From Oxytricha trifallax (lineage: Eukaryota > Ciliophora > Spirotrichea > Sporadotrichida > Oxytrichidae), in the NCBI GenBank assembly GCA_000711775.1, contig ARYC01001542.1:22492-86491 (forward strand): a DNA stretch of 64,000 nt. The letters are read 5' to 3'. Made by a program: the position numbers and the translations under genes. Shown here piece after piece: positions 34,030 to 45,901 of this stretch. Positions within the stretch are counted from its first letter, which is position 1, and each line of letters starts with the position of its first letter. Under the pieces are notes generated by a model that was not told where the DNA came from, did not search any database, and saw nothing but the letters and a program-made list of their open reading frames with translations.

Positions 34030-34190
34030 AGATTTGAAAAATTCTCCAGATCTCTAGATGACAACGGCAAATAGAAAATATTAGATTTAGGCTTTGCTAA
34101 TAAGCAATTATCAAGTACTATAAAACTAAATTACAACAATGCTAAAATATAGAGTTAAAAGGAGTTGCATAAATAGAATTTTTGATTAAT
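34030..34190 (+). pseudogene. Possible protein-kinase relic
   Basis: One frame reads RSLDDNGKQKILDLGFANKQ, resembling the kinase subdomain VII sequence around DFG (here DLG), and is open to a TGA near 34190. Just upstream another frame reads IHRNL, reminiscent of HRD. A frameshift would join them. This is a short motif match and may be coincidence. Surrounding 33190-34030 and 34190-34640 are AT-rich. Confidence 0.3.
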
Positions 34191-34655
34191 CATTTTTTAA
34201 AGACTTAATTAAAATTTATACTCAATTTCAGAATGTTCATCAAAATAATCAAGTCAAATAACTTAAAATGAGATTATTTAATTAATATCTGGACAGAATT
34301 AGAAGCTTATCTAGATTATTCTATAAAATATAAAATATTAGATTTACTTTTGTTATTGTTGCATGATAGCTGGAAGTGTGTCACAGAATATTGGACTTTG
34401 ATCCAATTTTAAAACCTATTTAAATTCTAAATAATGGTATTTGTTTTACTCTAATTTCAAAAATTAGGTTCTTTAACTCAAAAATCAATAATTTACAAGT
34501 CAAATTATCAATTACAATTAATGAATCCTTCTACTAAAGCTGAGTAGATTTTATACAAGAAGAACCTGAGATGTTTTAGTAGATGAAGCTAACAGATTAA
34601 AAAATAAACAAACAAATCTATAAATCTCATATAAAAATATCCTTGTAAGATTATT

Positions 34656-34716
34656 ATTATTATTTAATATTGTACAGAATTAATACTGGGGCTTAAGCCA
34701 GCCAGATATATATAAA
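34656..34716 (-). mobile_element. 61-bp retroposon-like insert with 15-bp direct repeats
   Basis: The insert is flanked by identical CCTTGTAAGATTATT copies at 34641-34655 and 34717-34731. On the minus strand it runs CTGGCTGGCTTAAGCCCC... to an (AAT)n tail next to the duplication, which looks like a 5'-truncated retroposon insertion by target-primed reverse transcription. Alternatively it is an IES with a 15-bp pointer. Related copies at 6190, 36752 and 39164. Confidence 0.6.
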
Positions 34717-34731
34717 CCTTGTAAGATTATT

Positions 34732-35776
34732 TTGTTTCTTACAGGAACTCAAATATAAACAATATCAAAAAGATATTCACTCTACTAAACTTTATTAAGT
34801 TAGATAACTTTAAATCTTTTGATAAATAAATGGAATAACATGGTTAGTAATAGACTGCAGATTAAGTAGACGGATTTTTTGCAATATTAAATCCTTTGCA
34901 TAGAAAATTTATAGATAAAGTTAGAAAATCAGTATCTTTTCTTAAGATTTATTTATCATAGTAAATCTACTCATTATTAGGGTATCATTGGCGAAAAACT
35001 TAAAGGGATTGCATTTTTAGGAACTCGTAAATGAGAATTTAACAATATCTGCAATAATTTCAATGACAAATAGATTGTTATAAACATAATATCAAGATTA
35101 GTAAGAAAGGTAACAACAAAAAGTTTAAGCAGGTATCATTGTATAACAAACAAATTATTTGAGTTTAAAAGATGTTTGATTTTATTTATTTTAGAAGTCC
35201 TCTACCAAGTAAAAAAGATAAAAACTTCACAGTGGAGCTGAAGGAAAATTTAAAATGATAGTTTAGAAAGAGATAAAAGATGCCAATATTCACATTAATT
35301 TGATAAAACTATTTTCATATTAATTATTTTCTTTATAATAAGAAGTAATCTATCAATACAAATAAAATATCTATACTATAAATTATTTTATTTTTCAAAT
35401 TTGACTTGCTACTAAGAAATGATGTAATTATATATTCATTATTTAAATAAAGATTGCAATACTAATGATGATTTATTTCATATAATGCTTGAAATCTATA
35501 ACAAATTAATTTAGCTAAATATGTTTGCAAAAAAGTACACATAAAAATAACATAAAATGCTTGCATATTTGTTGTATAAATGTTTCAACCAAAAAAAATT
35601 AAGAGAATTATATATGAATTTTTTATTTAAAGTGTCAAAAGTTAAGATATAAGTCGTAATGTTATAAAATTTAACGAGAATAAGGAATCTGAAGTGCTAT
35701 TATTAATAGCAAGAACAGGAGGTTAAGTATCATAAAAATTCAAACAGGAGTTTTTATGATCCTCGATTCTTATTGA
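34732..35776. other. AT-rich spacer
   Basis: No gene, RNA or repeat recognised. Confidence 0.35.
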
Positions 35777-36346
35777 AATCCTTAAAAGGAGTAATAAGCT
35801 ATTACCAAAGCACATGGAATTGCCTAATTGCTTGAAGTGAGCATTCTGATTTATTAAATGTAAGAAGAAGATGAAAACAACAATGAAAATACAAGACCAA
35901 GAAATTTTAGAGGTACAAACTAAATTAAAAGTTTATGGTTTTAACTTAAAAGATTAATTAAAGATATTTATAGCTCAGTAAGCGATGAAAATTTGAATGA
36001 ATAATAAATGGAGGCTCTGAGGAGAAGACATGTCAAAATGAAAAAAGTAAAACCAGATGAATCCTAAGCTGAGATTTTTAATGAATTAATAATTACTTAA
36101 AATTTTATAGAAAGAAATTTTTTTAAAAAATTTTGTGGTACCTACTTAGGATTTAGAGGTAAAAGTTTTTTCTTCAAAAATTGGGTGGGACCGATTTAGA
36201 ACCCCACGAAGATTATTGGAAAGGTGAGATAGAGCGTCAAAACATAGATTTGCTAGGCAATTTTGTTCATAAAATTTTATATAAAAGGTAGCACTCACAT
36301 ATTCATGATCCTATGTCACGAAGGAAAATAAATTTCTTAATTCTGA
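35777..36346 (+). CDS. Coding-like frame, unknown (189 codons)
   Basis: Open from after TGA 35774 to TGA 36344, with Met at 36008. The part 35800-36117 looks protein-like and polar (QEEDENNNENTRPRNFRGT, SVSDENLNEQQMEALRRRH, KPDESQAEIFNEL). The rest is weaker. There is a faint resemblance of AITKAHGIAQLLE to an Alba-type motif, too weak to name. The 36120-36600 stretch is somewhat GC-richer and open in several frames on both strands. Confidence 0.35.
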
Positions 36347-36749
36347 TTTCGAATTCACTTTTAAACCATTGGTGGTTATGCCTTTGACAAAGTGACCTCA
36401 TCTGTTTTCAAAGCAATTCGGTACCCCTCGGGAAAAACTTCAAATTTTAAATTAAAAAATAATAGATACCCAAAAAAGTTCATTTTACACATTCTTCACA
36501 TTTCACCCAAGATCTTCATGTTCCACTGTCCAAATCAATCCCAAACATATTTCCTTGACCCTTCATTCTTAACTCTCAACTCATAAAACAACAATTCTTA
36601 TTGAACATAACTATCAACAATTTGACTGAAGCACTTGCAATATGATACAACCATTATCAGATATCGAAGATTCAACTCAAGTTACAAAAAATAAAATCAT
36701 TTTATCAAGATTATCTATTACATCAAGAGTCCATTTCTAAGCTATTATT

Positions 36750-39238
36750 TTTATTATTTAATTATGTACAGAAATTAATACTTTGGATTAAACCAACCAG
36801 TTTATAGTATTCCACTTTTATAATTGTTTCTCTCACAGATAATTCCTTATCTTATATAAATGTATTAATATCTTAGATATTTATATAGTTTTTCAAATTA
36901 TCATTAATTACTTCATATATTGAATTTTTTGACTGTTTATCTTATTTATTCAAAACAATATTGTATTTTTTCGATCAATAATATAATTTTAGCAAGTTAT
37001 TCTATGCTGTTATTCTTTATCATATTCTTGGAACAAAATTTACTTGATTCTGACTTTAGTTAAAAAATCACAATCAAATCACTTAAAATTTACATCTTAT
37101 TCATCTTGATCTTGTTATGCCAATTAATTGTTTGCAATAGTATATAGTTTTGTTGATATTAAATTCTTTAACGAAAATTTACCATTTTATCTAAGAAAAT
37201 AGAAAGCTAAATGCCACTTATTTTATAGATTATTTTCTATTGTCTCATATAAAATATACATTCCTTTAATTTTTTGAATTTTTTAATCTTAATTATAGAA
37301 TTTTTTATAAAACTGGGTGTAATTTGTTCTTATTAAAATTTTGATAAAAAAGCTAATATCTTCATAAAACATTTATTAATATAGACATTTTTTGTGTATA
37401 TATTTTTTAAGTTATCTTCTATTTTTTGACTATTTATTTTAATTTTGCAATGTCCCTTTTTTTATTATTGTAAGAATACATTTGATTTGTGAAATAAATA
37501 AATAAATTAATTAATTAATATTCAAATTAGTGGCATTTAACTTTCTGGAAACCTAGAAAATATCGTACTTGTTCGATAGAGAATTTAAAATTAGCTGGAC
37601 TTTAATATTGGCGGTACCCCTCTATCGCATCCCTGGAGCGAGTTAACTCGACTTTAATTTTTGGTGATTTGTTTAGTTGATTTTAATGCAAAAATTAAAG
37701 TCGAGTTATCTCGCTTCAGGGATGCGATAGAGGGGTACCGCCAATATTAAAGTCCAGCTAATTTTAAATTCTCTATCGAACAAGTACCATATTGTCTAGG
37801 TTTCCAGAAAGTTAAATGCCACTAATTTGAATATTAATTAATTAATTTATTTATTTATTTCACAAATCAAATGTATTCTTACAATAATAATTTTATTATT
37901 AATCTTTCTAAATTTTATAACATATTTTTCATCTTTAGTAAGTTTTATATATATATACAAATAGTTATAATAATTTTATTGAATAAGAATCCCTGTATTA
38001 ATAAACTAGAAGCAATTATGCTAATGGAATATATAATTGTAATAATTTAAAAAATTAACTATTAATGTTTGTTTTTAAAAGAGATTGTTATTATTTAGCA
38101 TTTTAGACAAAAGTTAGAATTAGAAAATTATCTTAGTTAAAATGTTATTTAAAAAATGATGTAATAATAAAAGTAGCTAATACTCAATAATTAATCTAAT
38201 TATATTTTATATATAAATATTCCAAGAAATATGTTTTCATTATAAGATATTTTAATACGATAATTAATTTAAATTAAACTATAAATAATAATAATATATT
38301 TATCCAAATTAATGATAAATATAAGCTATTATTATTTTATATTTATTAATACTTTTAAAAATTAAACTACTTTTAATAGAAAAATTTTAGAAAATTTATT
38401 TTTATTAATTATTTTTTGTCTGTATTTTTATATGGGATTCTTAAACAAAAAAAGTTATCCTTGATAAATGCATTGCTTTTAATGATTAAAGAAAATTTTC
38501 TAATAATTATTTGTGATGGAATTATAAAAAAAGAAATAAGGTTGGAAAATTTGAGATTGGTAGATGAAGTTTATAAGAATTAAAGAAAGTGCTTGAAGTA
38601 GACTAGGATGTGTTGAATTTGTTGAAAAAATAAGATTAATTAATTTAAGCTAAAAAAATCAATGGAGTCAATAAAAAAATATTATATATAATAAATTAAT
38701 TATTTCTTTAAATGTTAAATATATTTTTCGAGTTTTAAATGTAGGAATGAAGTAACAAGTATTACAATTATTAAAATAATTTTTCTCTAATTTAAGACCA
38801 GCATTATAAATAGGTATATTTAGGCTTATTTTAGAGATAGAAATATTTCTATTTACTTTAATATAATTATATAATAATATTTTTGTTTTCAAAATTACTA
38901 AGCATTTCAACAATTTTAATTTTTCTAGATGAACTTCAACTTAATTATAAACATCTACCAAACAAACATTCATAATTTTTTAATATTTGATTCTAATTTT
39001 TATAAAAAAATTGGGCATTATTATGTATGTTTTAATTATGTTTTTTAATACAAGTGACTCTCAAGGTTATTAACTTTAAATAGCATCAAACTTAATTAAA
39101 AATATTTTCATGTCATTAAAAAAGATTATTCTATATTAAGTAAACAAAGAAAAGCAAGTTGTACTATAAACTGGTTGGTTTAATCCCCAGTATTAATTTC
39201 TGTACAGCATTAAATAAAAAAGTAAAGCAAGAATAGAA
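36750..39238. mobile_element. 2.5-kb element with ~57-bp inverted ends and 12-bp direct repeats
   Basis: Left end 36752-36807 and right end 39164-39220 are inverted copies of a ~57-bp sequence (core TGTACAGAAATTAATACT...GGATTAAACCAACCAGTTTATAG). Identical TAAGCTATTATT copies flank the unit (36738-36749 and 39239-39250). The interior is AT-rich, has no convincing gene (only a weak minus frame near 38670-38913), and contains palindrome P3. The end sequence is the same family as the 61-bp insert at 34656. Either a DNA element, two opposed retroposon 3' ends, or an IES with a long pointer. Confidence 0.6.
37467..37885. repeat. Long palindrome P3, nested in the 36750-39238 element
   Basis: A 419-bp palindrome of the P family (ends ATTGTAAGAATACATTTG) with almost perfectly matching arms; the core includes GGCGGTACCCCTCTATCGC. 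The high arm identity suggests it is younger than P2. Confidence 0.85.
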
Positions 39239-39250
39239 TAAGCTATTATT

Positions 39251-39668
39251 ATTGTAGGAATAAAATTGATTTGGAAAATGAAAATATAATTAATAAAATG
39301 AATAATTAAAATCGTGGCAGTTAACTTTCTGGAAACCTAGACAATATGGTACTTGTTCGATAGGGAATTTAAAATTTGCTGGATTTTACTATTGGCGGTA
39401 CCTCTCTATCGCATTCCTGAAGCGAGATAAATCGATTTTAATTTTGGCATTAAAAATTACTAAACAAATCACCAAAATTTTAGTCGAGTTATCTCGCTTC
39501 AGGAATGCGATAGAGGGATACCGCCAATAGTAAAGTCCAGCTAATTTTATATTCCCTATCAAACAAGTACCATATTGTCTAGGTTTCCAGAAAGTTAACT
39601 GCCACGATTTTAATTATTCATTTTATTAATTATATTTTCATTTTCCAAATCAATTTTATTCCCACAAT
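39251..39668. repeat. Long palindrome P4
   Basis: A 418-bp P-family palindrome (ends ATTGTAGGAATAAAATTG). It directly abuts the 12-bp direct repeat at the right edge of the 36750-39238 element. Confidence 0.85.
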
Positions 39669-39943
39669 ATCAATGGGAAAATAGAACAGCTCGAACAAAA
39701 ACAAAAAATTAAGTTTCACGAGCCACTCAGGATTTAAAGAATTCTCAATTAGAAAGATGATAGATAGAGAGATTATAATTTAAGGTAAAAATAAATTTAT
39801 TTTAGATGTATATAAATTTCATGATAAAATTGTTAGAAATGCAACTTATTCCAATATTTACTTCTCATGTCTCCTTTATGTTTGTTTGTGGATTCTCATC
39901 TTTCATGTAAAGTCACTGTCCTTCACATTTCTTATTGCGGTAC

Positions 39944-40389
39944 TCACTCTCTGTAATTGCAACGTCTAAAGTTTTTTGAGGTTCTTTCATAATGAGTGAT
40001 GATCTGATCTTTGATTAATTCTGGTAAGTTTGAATTTTATTGTCTTTTCTTTTCCAATTTAACTTTACCTTTTTGTGAATAACGACTGCTAGTGTCTACT
40101 GGATTCCTATTCATGTTTGACAAATTTTTGCTCCAGTAGCATCTTAGTTCTTTACTACTTGACCAACTAGCCCCAATTATATCCCTGTGAATTCTAGATG
40201 ATGATCTCTGTTCTTCTCCTATCTTATTCTAAGTGCGAAAAGATAAATTATTCATTGATGCCCAAATTTCTGCATGCTGTAGTCATAGGATTCATCAACA
40301 ATAAAAATCTTTTAAAATGTATTTATTGTAGCAACATCAGCCAAACTCTCTCCTAGATAATTTTAAACAGGACCTAATCTTCTTTAATG
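39944..40389 (-). pseudogene. Coding-like region on minus strand, one frameshift, unknown
   Basis: From 40389 a minus frame reads LGPVQNYLGESLADVATIN... and FIVDESYDYSMQKFGHQ to TGA at 40252-40254. The overlapping next frame from ATG 40253-40255 continues MNNLSFRTQNKIGEEQRSSS... through NLPELIKDQIITHYERTS to TGA 39944-39946. Together about 145 residues with a single shift near 40254. Composition clearly differs from spacer. No family recognised; a decayed gene or a germline segment are both possible. Confidence 0.45.
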
Positions 40390-41214
40390 TCAAATTGAAA
40401 AACTTTAAGTTTATTAGTTTATAAATATTATACTACTCTTCTTTTATTTTCTTTTATAGATTTTATTGAATATTCATAAATCCAACTTTTTAACAGGAAA
40501 ATAACTAAATAAGTGTTAGTTAATATTATTAATAAAAACCATATGATTATTCACTTTTAATGTTCAATATTTCAGATTGAAGAAGGAAACTTAAGTTTTA
40601 ATTCTAAACCACACAATTTTATATTTCTGATAAATAATATATAATAATCTGATTTGTCATTAATAATAAGTAAAAATATGTCAATTGTGAAAATATTAGA
40701 AATTCTGCAACTTGCATAATATACTACAAATAAAGCAGAAAACTTATTCATACCTTCACTAAACCAAAAGAATAGTAATGACCTTTTAAAATAAGAAATT
40801 AATCTAATTTATTAAAATTTTAATAAGTTTTATAATAAATTAACAGTTATTTTCAGCTAAATTAATTAATTTTTCGGGGTAATGGCCCCAGGGCGGGGCA
40901 AGATGAATTTTTATCAAAATTTTTAAACTATTTAAATTTCTTTAAAACTTCTATTAACTTGATATAACTCAATTTATAGTTATCCAATATCCATTTTCCT
41001 AGGATAATAGACTCATAATTTAATCGAATATGTTACTTTTAACATATTAACTTTTATATTCAATCATTAATTATGATACAAAAAATCACGAAAATTATCC
41101 TATTATCATAAAAAATAAGGCTAAGGTGACAAACACTCACCCCCCATAAGGTATACTTTTAAATGTGTACTATGATAGAACTCGACCTCCTGAGTAAACT
41201 TTTCTTAAGGACTG
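40390..41214. other. AT-rich spacer with a small GC patch
   Basis: Mostly AT-rich; near 40876-40902 is an isolated GC-rich patch (GGGGTAATGGCCCCAGGGCG) able to form a small GGGG/CCCC stem. No gene seen. Confidence 0.35.
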
Positions 41215-41319
41215 ATTCAAAACCCCAAAACCCCTTAGTGAGGTTTATAAGTGCTTTGATTAGTAGGGTAAAGTTGGGGTTTTATTAGGGTTTGTAGAGA
41301 AATTAGGCCAGTTTGCAAA

Positions 41320-42384
41320 ATGAGAAATAGAAATTAGCGATTTTTGGGGTCTATTTATGATGAGAAATATTTAGATTTACTGCTTAAGCTTAGGTATGGT
41401 GCGAGTATTAATATAGACTAACTCAAACCAGTTATGAATTATGCTGCTATAGCAAAGCTCCTGCGCAAGAGTGCCTCAACAGTTAGGTATCATTGCTTGT
41501 TAGCTGTTTAGCATTTCAATTCTGGTTCTTGATAACATCCTGTAAGAAAATAAAAGTTCTCTTAGCAGCATATTGAATATCTCTGCGATTCTAAGACTCT
41601 TAAGTATTGGGCACATTTCCCACTTGACTAGCGAGCTGTGATGTTTCATCGCAAGTTTCCTGACATGCGTATCTCACCATAGACTATCGCAAATATTTAT
41701 TGAAGGAATGGTATTACCTTCAAGACTGTCAATAGAGTGAAGAGAGTGATTGACTTTACTCTGCCATTTTATAGTAATAATTTAAACTATATATATGATT
41801 AAATGCAGAGGTCTGTTGATAATAACATCAAGTTCATACACGCTGATGAAGCTGTGTTTACGTTCAACACCTTTATTAATAAGTCTTGGTACAAGAAGTA
41901 CGATAATATAGAAGTGTATGACTAAAAGGTTAAGGTTGTCACTCACGCAATTTTGGCTGGTATCAGTGAAGATTCAGGCTTAGAAACTTATGTTATTCAT
42001 CCTCGCTCTATTAAGCGAGAGCAGTATATAGAGTTCTTACATAAGCTAAGAGATAAGTACAACGATCAAGAGATCATCCTGTTTGTTGATAACCTCTCAG
42101 TTCATAAGACTAAGGAATCTAAGAAAGCTTATGAAGAGTTAAAGATAACTCCTGTGTATAACGTTCCTTACAGTCCTCAATTTAATGGAATCGAATTCTA
42201 TTGGAGTTAGATTAAGACTCACTACAAGAAACTCTTGCTGTATCACCTAATGCATGATCTACCAATCGACACAGTAGACTTAATACAGAGTAGTTGCAAG
42301 AGAGTGGGTAAAGACTAGACTACGATATGTGCAAGGAAAGGAAGAATGAATGTTTATTAATAAGTGTTAGACTTAAATGAATGA
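41320..42384 (+). CDS. TBE transposase, DD34E, intact except shared TGA codon 71
   Basis: A 355-codon frame from ATG 41320 to TGA 42382. An N-terminal helix-turn-helix-like stretch (AIAKLLRKSASTVRYH, about residues 43-58) is followed by the catalytic triad Asp176 (HADEAVF), Asp257 (LFVDNLSVH) and Glu292 (GIEFYW); 34 residues separate the last two, the DD34E spacing of Tc1-like enzymes. TGA occurs at codon 71 (41530-41532). A possible 48-nt intron (41499-41546, GTTAGC...GTAAG) would remove it in phase, giving about 338 residues. Type II copies read through this stretch without TGA. Confidence 0.9.
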
Positions 42385-42390
42385 ATTATT

Positions 42391-43181
42391 TCACATATCA
42401 AACGAACTCTTAAATGGATTCGGCTTCTCTTTCTTTTCTTCCTCTGGTGCTTTACTAGGACCTATGTTTCTTCTCTTTGTTCCAGCACCAGCATCTATGT
42501 TCATTTCATCAGGCTTTTAAACTTCATTATTAAGTCTCTTGCTAACTTAATGAATGGTTTGAGACTTTCTCTCTCTGTGAACCTTTGCATTCTCTTTCAT
42601 TAGAAATATACCAGTTCCAGGTTTCCCTAAAAAGTTATAAATCAAAGCTTACTAGAGAGATAAGGATGCTTCTTAAGCTCTGCTAGCCACGTCTCGCTTA
42701 TTAGTATTCCTTGCTTCTTTTAATCTTCAGGAGAAATAGAGTAGCGTTTCTTATGAGCTTCTTCTATAATTTCTCTCAAATAATCCTCTTTGATTGTACC
42801 AAGAACACCAAAGAAGAAGTTTCTTACAGGCAATTTATTTGAGAGTTGCTTCTTGCTAGGAAGGTAAATAACCACTTCATCATCTTTCATTGCATCCTCG
42901 TAGAGATTTGTGACTGAAATCTCTGGGTAGTTAGGTATTTCAATCAGTTTGATTTCTATGTTTTTAAAAGCTTTCTTCTCCTCTCAGAGTATTGCTTTTA
43001 AGAATGATATTTTAGTACCTTCCATCGTTGGAAGGAATAGACCAACTGTATACATCGTTGATTAACATCAATTTATTTTACCATGCTAAGTAAGGTATCG
43101 ATAGAGATCCTCCTTGCTTCTGAATCTTGATATCATTTCTTGAGCCTCAACCCTTTTCATTTGTTCATTGAATGATTCCAT
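42391..43181 (-). CDS. TBE 22 kDa gene with two micro-introns, intact
   Basis: ATG 43179-43181 (MESFNEQMK) to TGA 42391-42393. Introns: 43046-43081 (36 nt, GTAAAA...ATACAG) and 42627-42652 (26 nt, GTAAGC...TTTTAG). The spliced frame is 243 codons including stop, the same as TBE-A. Unknown function; conserved IPNYPEISVTNLYEDAM and KKQLSNKLP stretches. It starts only 7 nt beyond the transposase stop on the opposite strand, so the two 3' ends are almost back to back. Confidence 0.85.
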
Positions 43182-43359
43182 CTTTGTTCCTCTTCCTATT
43201 AATGAATTTCAAGTTTTAATTTATAGACTTCTGGATCCTATCCTTTAAAATCTTACTATTAAATATGGGCATCTTATAGGAGATCAACCCTGTAAAGATA
43301 CGTGGAGAAGGTTCGCAGAAGCTGTAACAAACTTCAGAGATGGAGCTCCATTTTTATCA

Positions 43360-43747
43360 ATTTAACTCCATTAAATTAGTACTAAATTTGTTTAAATTTA
43401 ATTAGTACCGGTACTAAATTCGTTTAAGTTTAATTGGTACCAATTTAATAGTACCAAAACTTAATTAGTACCTAGTTTTAATCCAGTGAGGTTTTAATGG
43501 AAAAGTTCCAATCTGGTTCAAAACTTAATTGGTACCAGTACCAACCTGAACTTTATCTGAGTTGGTACCAGAATCAAAATTATTAAGTGCAAAATTACAA
43601 AAATTATAGTTATAAACTGAGTATAAATATGAAGTCTTAGAGCTGAGATCAAACCATCATTAATGCTGTAGCAACTCCTATATAGTCCAGCTATAGCTAT
43701 AGAGGTTTTAAGAGCTTTATAATAGAAATTTAAATTTGAATTTAAAC
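43360..43747. promoter_or_regulatory. Divergent intergenic region of TBE-D
   Basis: Contains the same array of TTAATTAGTACC, GGTACCAATT and GTACCAGTACC motifs and the pre-ATG AAATTTGAATTTAAAC palindrome as TBE-A, despite the sequence divergence of the flanking genes. Confidence 0.5.
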
Positions 43748-45199
43748 ATGGCGGTCAACTTAAATCGTAGAGCGGCACTTTTAGGAGCAGGTCAATCAAT
43801 GCTTAACTTTGGTTCAACCAAGAAACAAGAAGTTATATATATTGAGAGGGAGGCAGAGCTAAGAGCTCTTGAATTTGAAGCACAGGTTTTTATTATATAG
43901 GTTTAAAACATGAAAGAGAAAGCTGAAATAGAAGTTTAAACATCAATAAAAGATGTTGAGGAAGAAAAGGAACAGCTTCAGATTTAAAGGATTAAAACTT
44001 TTGAATGCTAAGACTGCTAAAATTTTTTCTCTTCTACTGATTCCAGTTTGAAGAGACATATGAAAGAGGTTCACTCTGGGAAAGCTAAGGTGTATTTTAA
44101 GCATGATAAGGTCGATGGCAGGTACTAGTGCACGACTTGTGAGAAGTCTTATACTCACTCAGCTAAAGTTAAGAAACATATGCAGAAGCATCACCTAAGT
44201 GAGTTCTTGATTTAAGATAAAGAGACTTAGAAATTAGTGCCCGCTAAAAGAAAATCTAATAATCTTGAGACTTAAAAAGAACAACAGGAGAAGCTCAAGA
44301 GGCAGAAGCGAATAGAATTAATGAATCAACCTGCTGGTAATGTCTTTTTAGCATGCTTTTAAGAGAGAGCCATGTATATTCCTGCACTAAATGCAGTAGA
44401 CCTTAGCAGTTGTATTGAAAACTACTTACATATAAACGTACCTGCTAAAGCAAAACTCATAGTGGTTGATGACTATGCCTACAAGGTATATCCTTTCAGC
44501 TATCTCCTTAAAAACGAGCAGTATCAAAATGAGTTTGCTAACGAATATATTGTACTTAGAGAGGCTTAGAAAAAAGATTGCAAGAATTTGCTCAAGCTAG
44601 ATGGTGTTATTTTAGGGTATGGTTTCATCGCACTAAGGCTAAAAAAGTTTGAAATGACTCTCCGAGATTATCTATATTAAAACAGATACCCAGATGACTT
44701 GAATGATATTCTATCTAATATGATAAAGGGTGTTTAGGAACTTCACGAGCTTGGATACGTTCATAGAGATTTGAAGCCTGAAAATGTTATGCTAAACCTT
44801 TGCCCTTTAGAAGTAGTTGTAATCGATTTTAATAGAGCCTTAAGATAAGAGATTGTAACCTTAGCAAAGGTTCTTGGTACTCCAGGTTACTTCCCAATCA
44901 GAGAGAAATGGACTAATGGCTCTATTTAGTGGGATGTTTGGGCAGTAGCTGCAATAATTTTAGAGTGCGATATGGAAAGCATGACTTACATTAATACAAA
45001 ATATGAAAAATAATCAATAAATCTAGCTGAGAAGCACATAAAACAAGATGATGTATGCTAAGAAATAAAGAAGATTGTAGAGAAGATAATAGTAAGAGCT
45101 CCAGCATATCCAAGACAATCCTTAGACGATATGCTCGAACCACTAAAGAAAGCGAGATTCAAGAGATACAACAAAGACAAGCAAGTAAAATTCGTGTGA
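43748..45199 (+). CDS. TBE zinc-finger/kinase gene, intact (483 codons)
   Basis: ATG 43748 to TGA 45197. Two C2H2 fingers (CQDCQNFF...H...H and CTTCEKSYTH...H...H), then a kinase-like domain with AYKVYPF, HRDLKPEN, VIDFNRA (DFN for DFG), LGTPGYFP and WDVWAVAAI. No internal TGA and no indel relative to TBE-A that breaks the frame. Likely a nuclear DNA-binding kinase acting with the transposase; the role is inferred. Confidence 0.9.
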
Positions 45200-45338
45200 T
45201 ATAATTAAACTAATACTCATTAAATACATATTAAAGTCTCATTAAACTTCCGTTTTCTCTATTAACCCTAATAAAACCCCAACTTTACCCTACTAATCAA
45301 AGCACTTATAAACCTCACTAAGGGGTTTTGGGGTTTTG

Positions 45339-45900
45339 AGTATCGTTTTATTGAGAGATATTATTTTTATAGTTGATGGCATTGATAAATTTAATTATTA
45401 AGTTTCATATATCTACTGCCCAAATTATACTGAAAATGAGATAATTTGTACAATCACATCGGCAGTTCAAAATAATAGTGTGAATATTTCTCATTTTGAT
45501 TTTTAATAAATCACGAGAAAACAGTCCAGAGAAGTTGGTTTAATAGTCAAACAGTGAAGTTTTATATTTTAATAATAGAAAATTTAAACTAGTAACTATT
45601 AATTAATTTGATTGTAACTATAATGAATTAGGAAATTTATAATTATCGTTGTCAATTGGAAATTAACAGTATTTTCTTACACAGACAGGTTTACATTTTA
45701 TAGGCAACTATAAAAGAATAAACAATGTTTATTGATACTTAAACTTGCTTTTTATTTTTCAAATATAAAAATCATTTCTACTTTTTCAATTTATATATTA
45801 ACTTATATATTATTCAAAATTTTGATTTGCAATGATTACCGAAAATTGATAAAATTCTGATTGTTATTTTGATACTATTTTTTATTTTAATAATAATTAT
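45339..45900. repeat. Diverged direct repeat, left copy
   Basis: Begins AGTATCGTTTTATTGAGAG at the right edge of TBE-D and resembles 46717-47345 along its length (shared ATCACGAGAAAACA, TAGTCAAACAGTGAAG and CAGTATTTTC blocks). The two copies flank the foldback at 45902-46715. Confidence 0.7.
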
Positions 45901-45901
45901 A

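Larger units (their letters stand above)
41218..45338 (+). mobile_element. TBE-D, best preserved type I TBE (4121 bp)
   Basis: Complete C4A4 inverted ends. The 22 kDa and kinase genes are open, and the transposase has only the TGA shared by the subfamily. It is clearly diverged from TBE-A and C, so an independent lineage. The flanking triplets differ (ATT at 41215-41217, AGT at 45339-45341), unlike the matched duplications of the other copies. Confidence 0.95.

Noticed and set aside
35777-35860. Alba-domain call for the frame at 35777
   Set aside because: Only one short stretch is suggestive and the expected flanking strands are missing.
41953-42210. Short standard-code ORFs inside TBEs as separate small genes
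   Set aside because: They are fragments of the transposase, 22 kDa and kinase genes cut at TAA/TAG, which encode Gln here.
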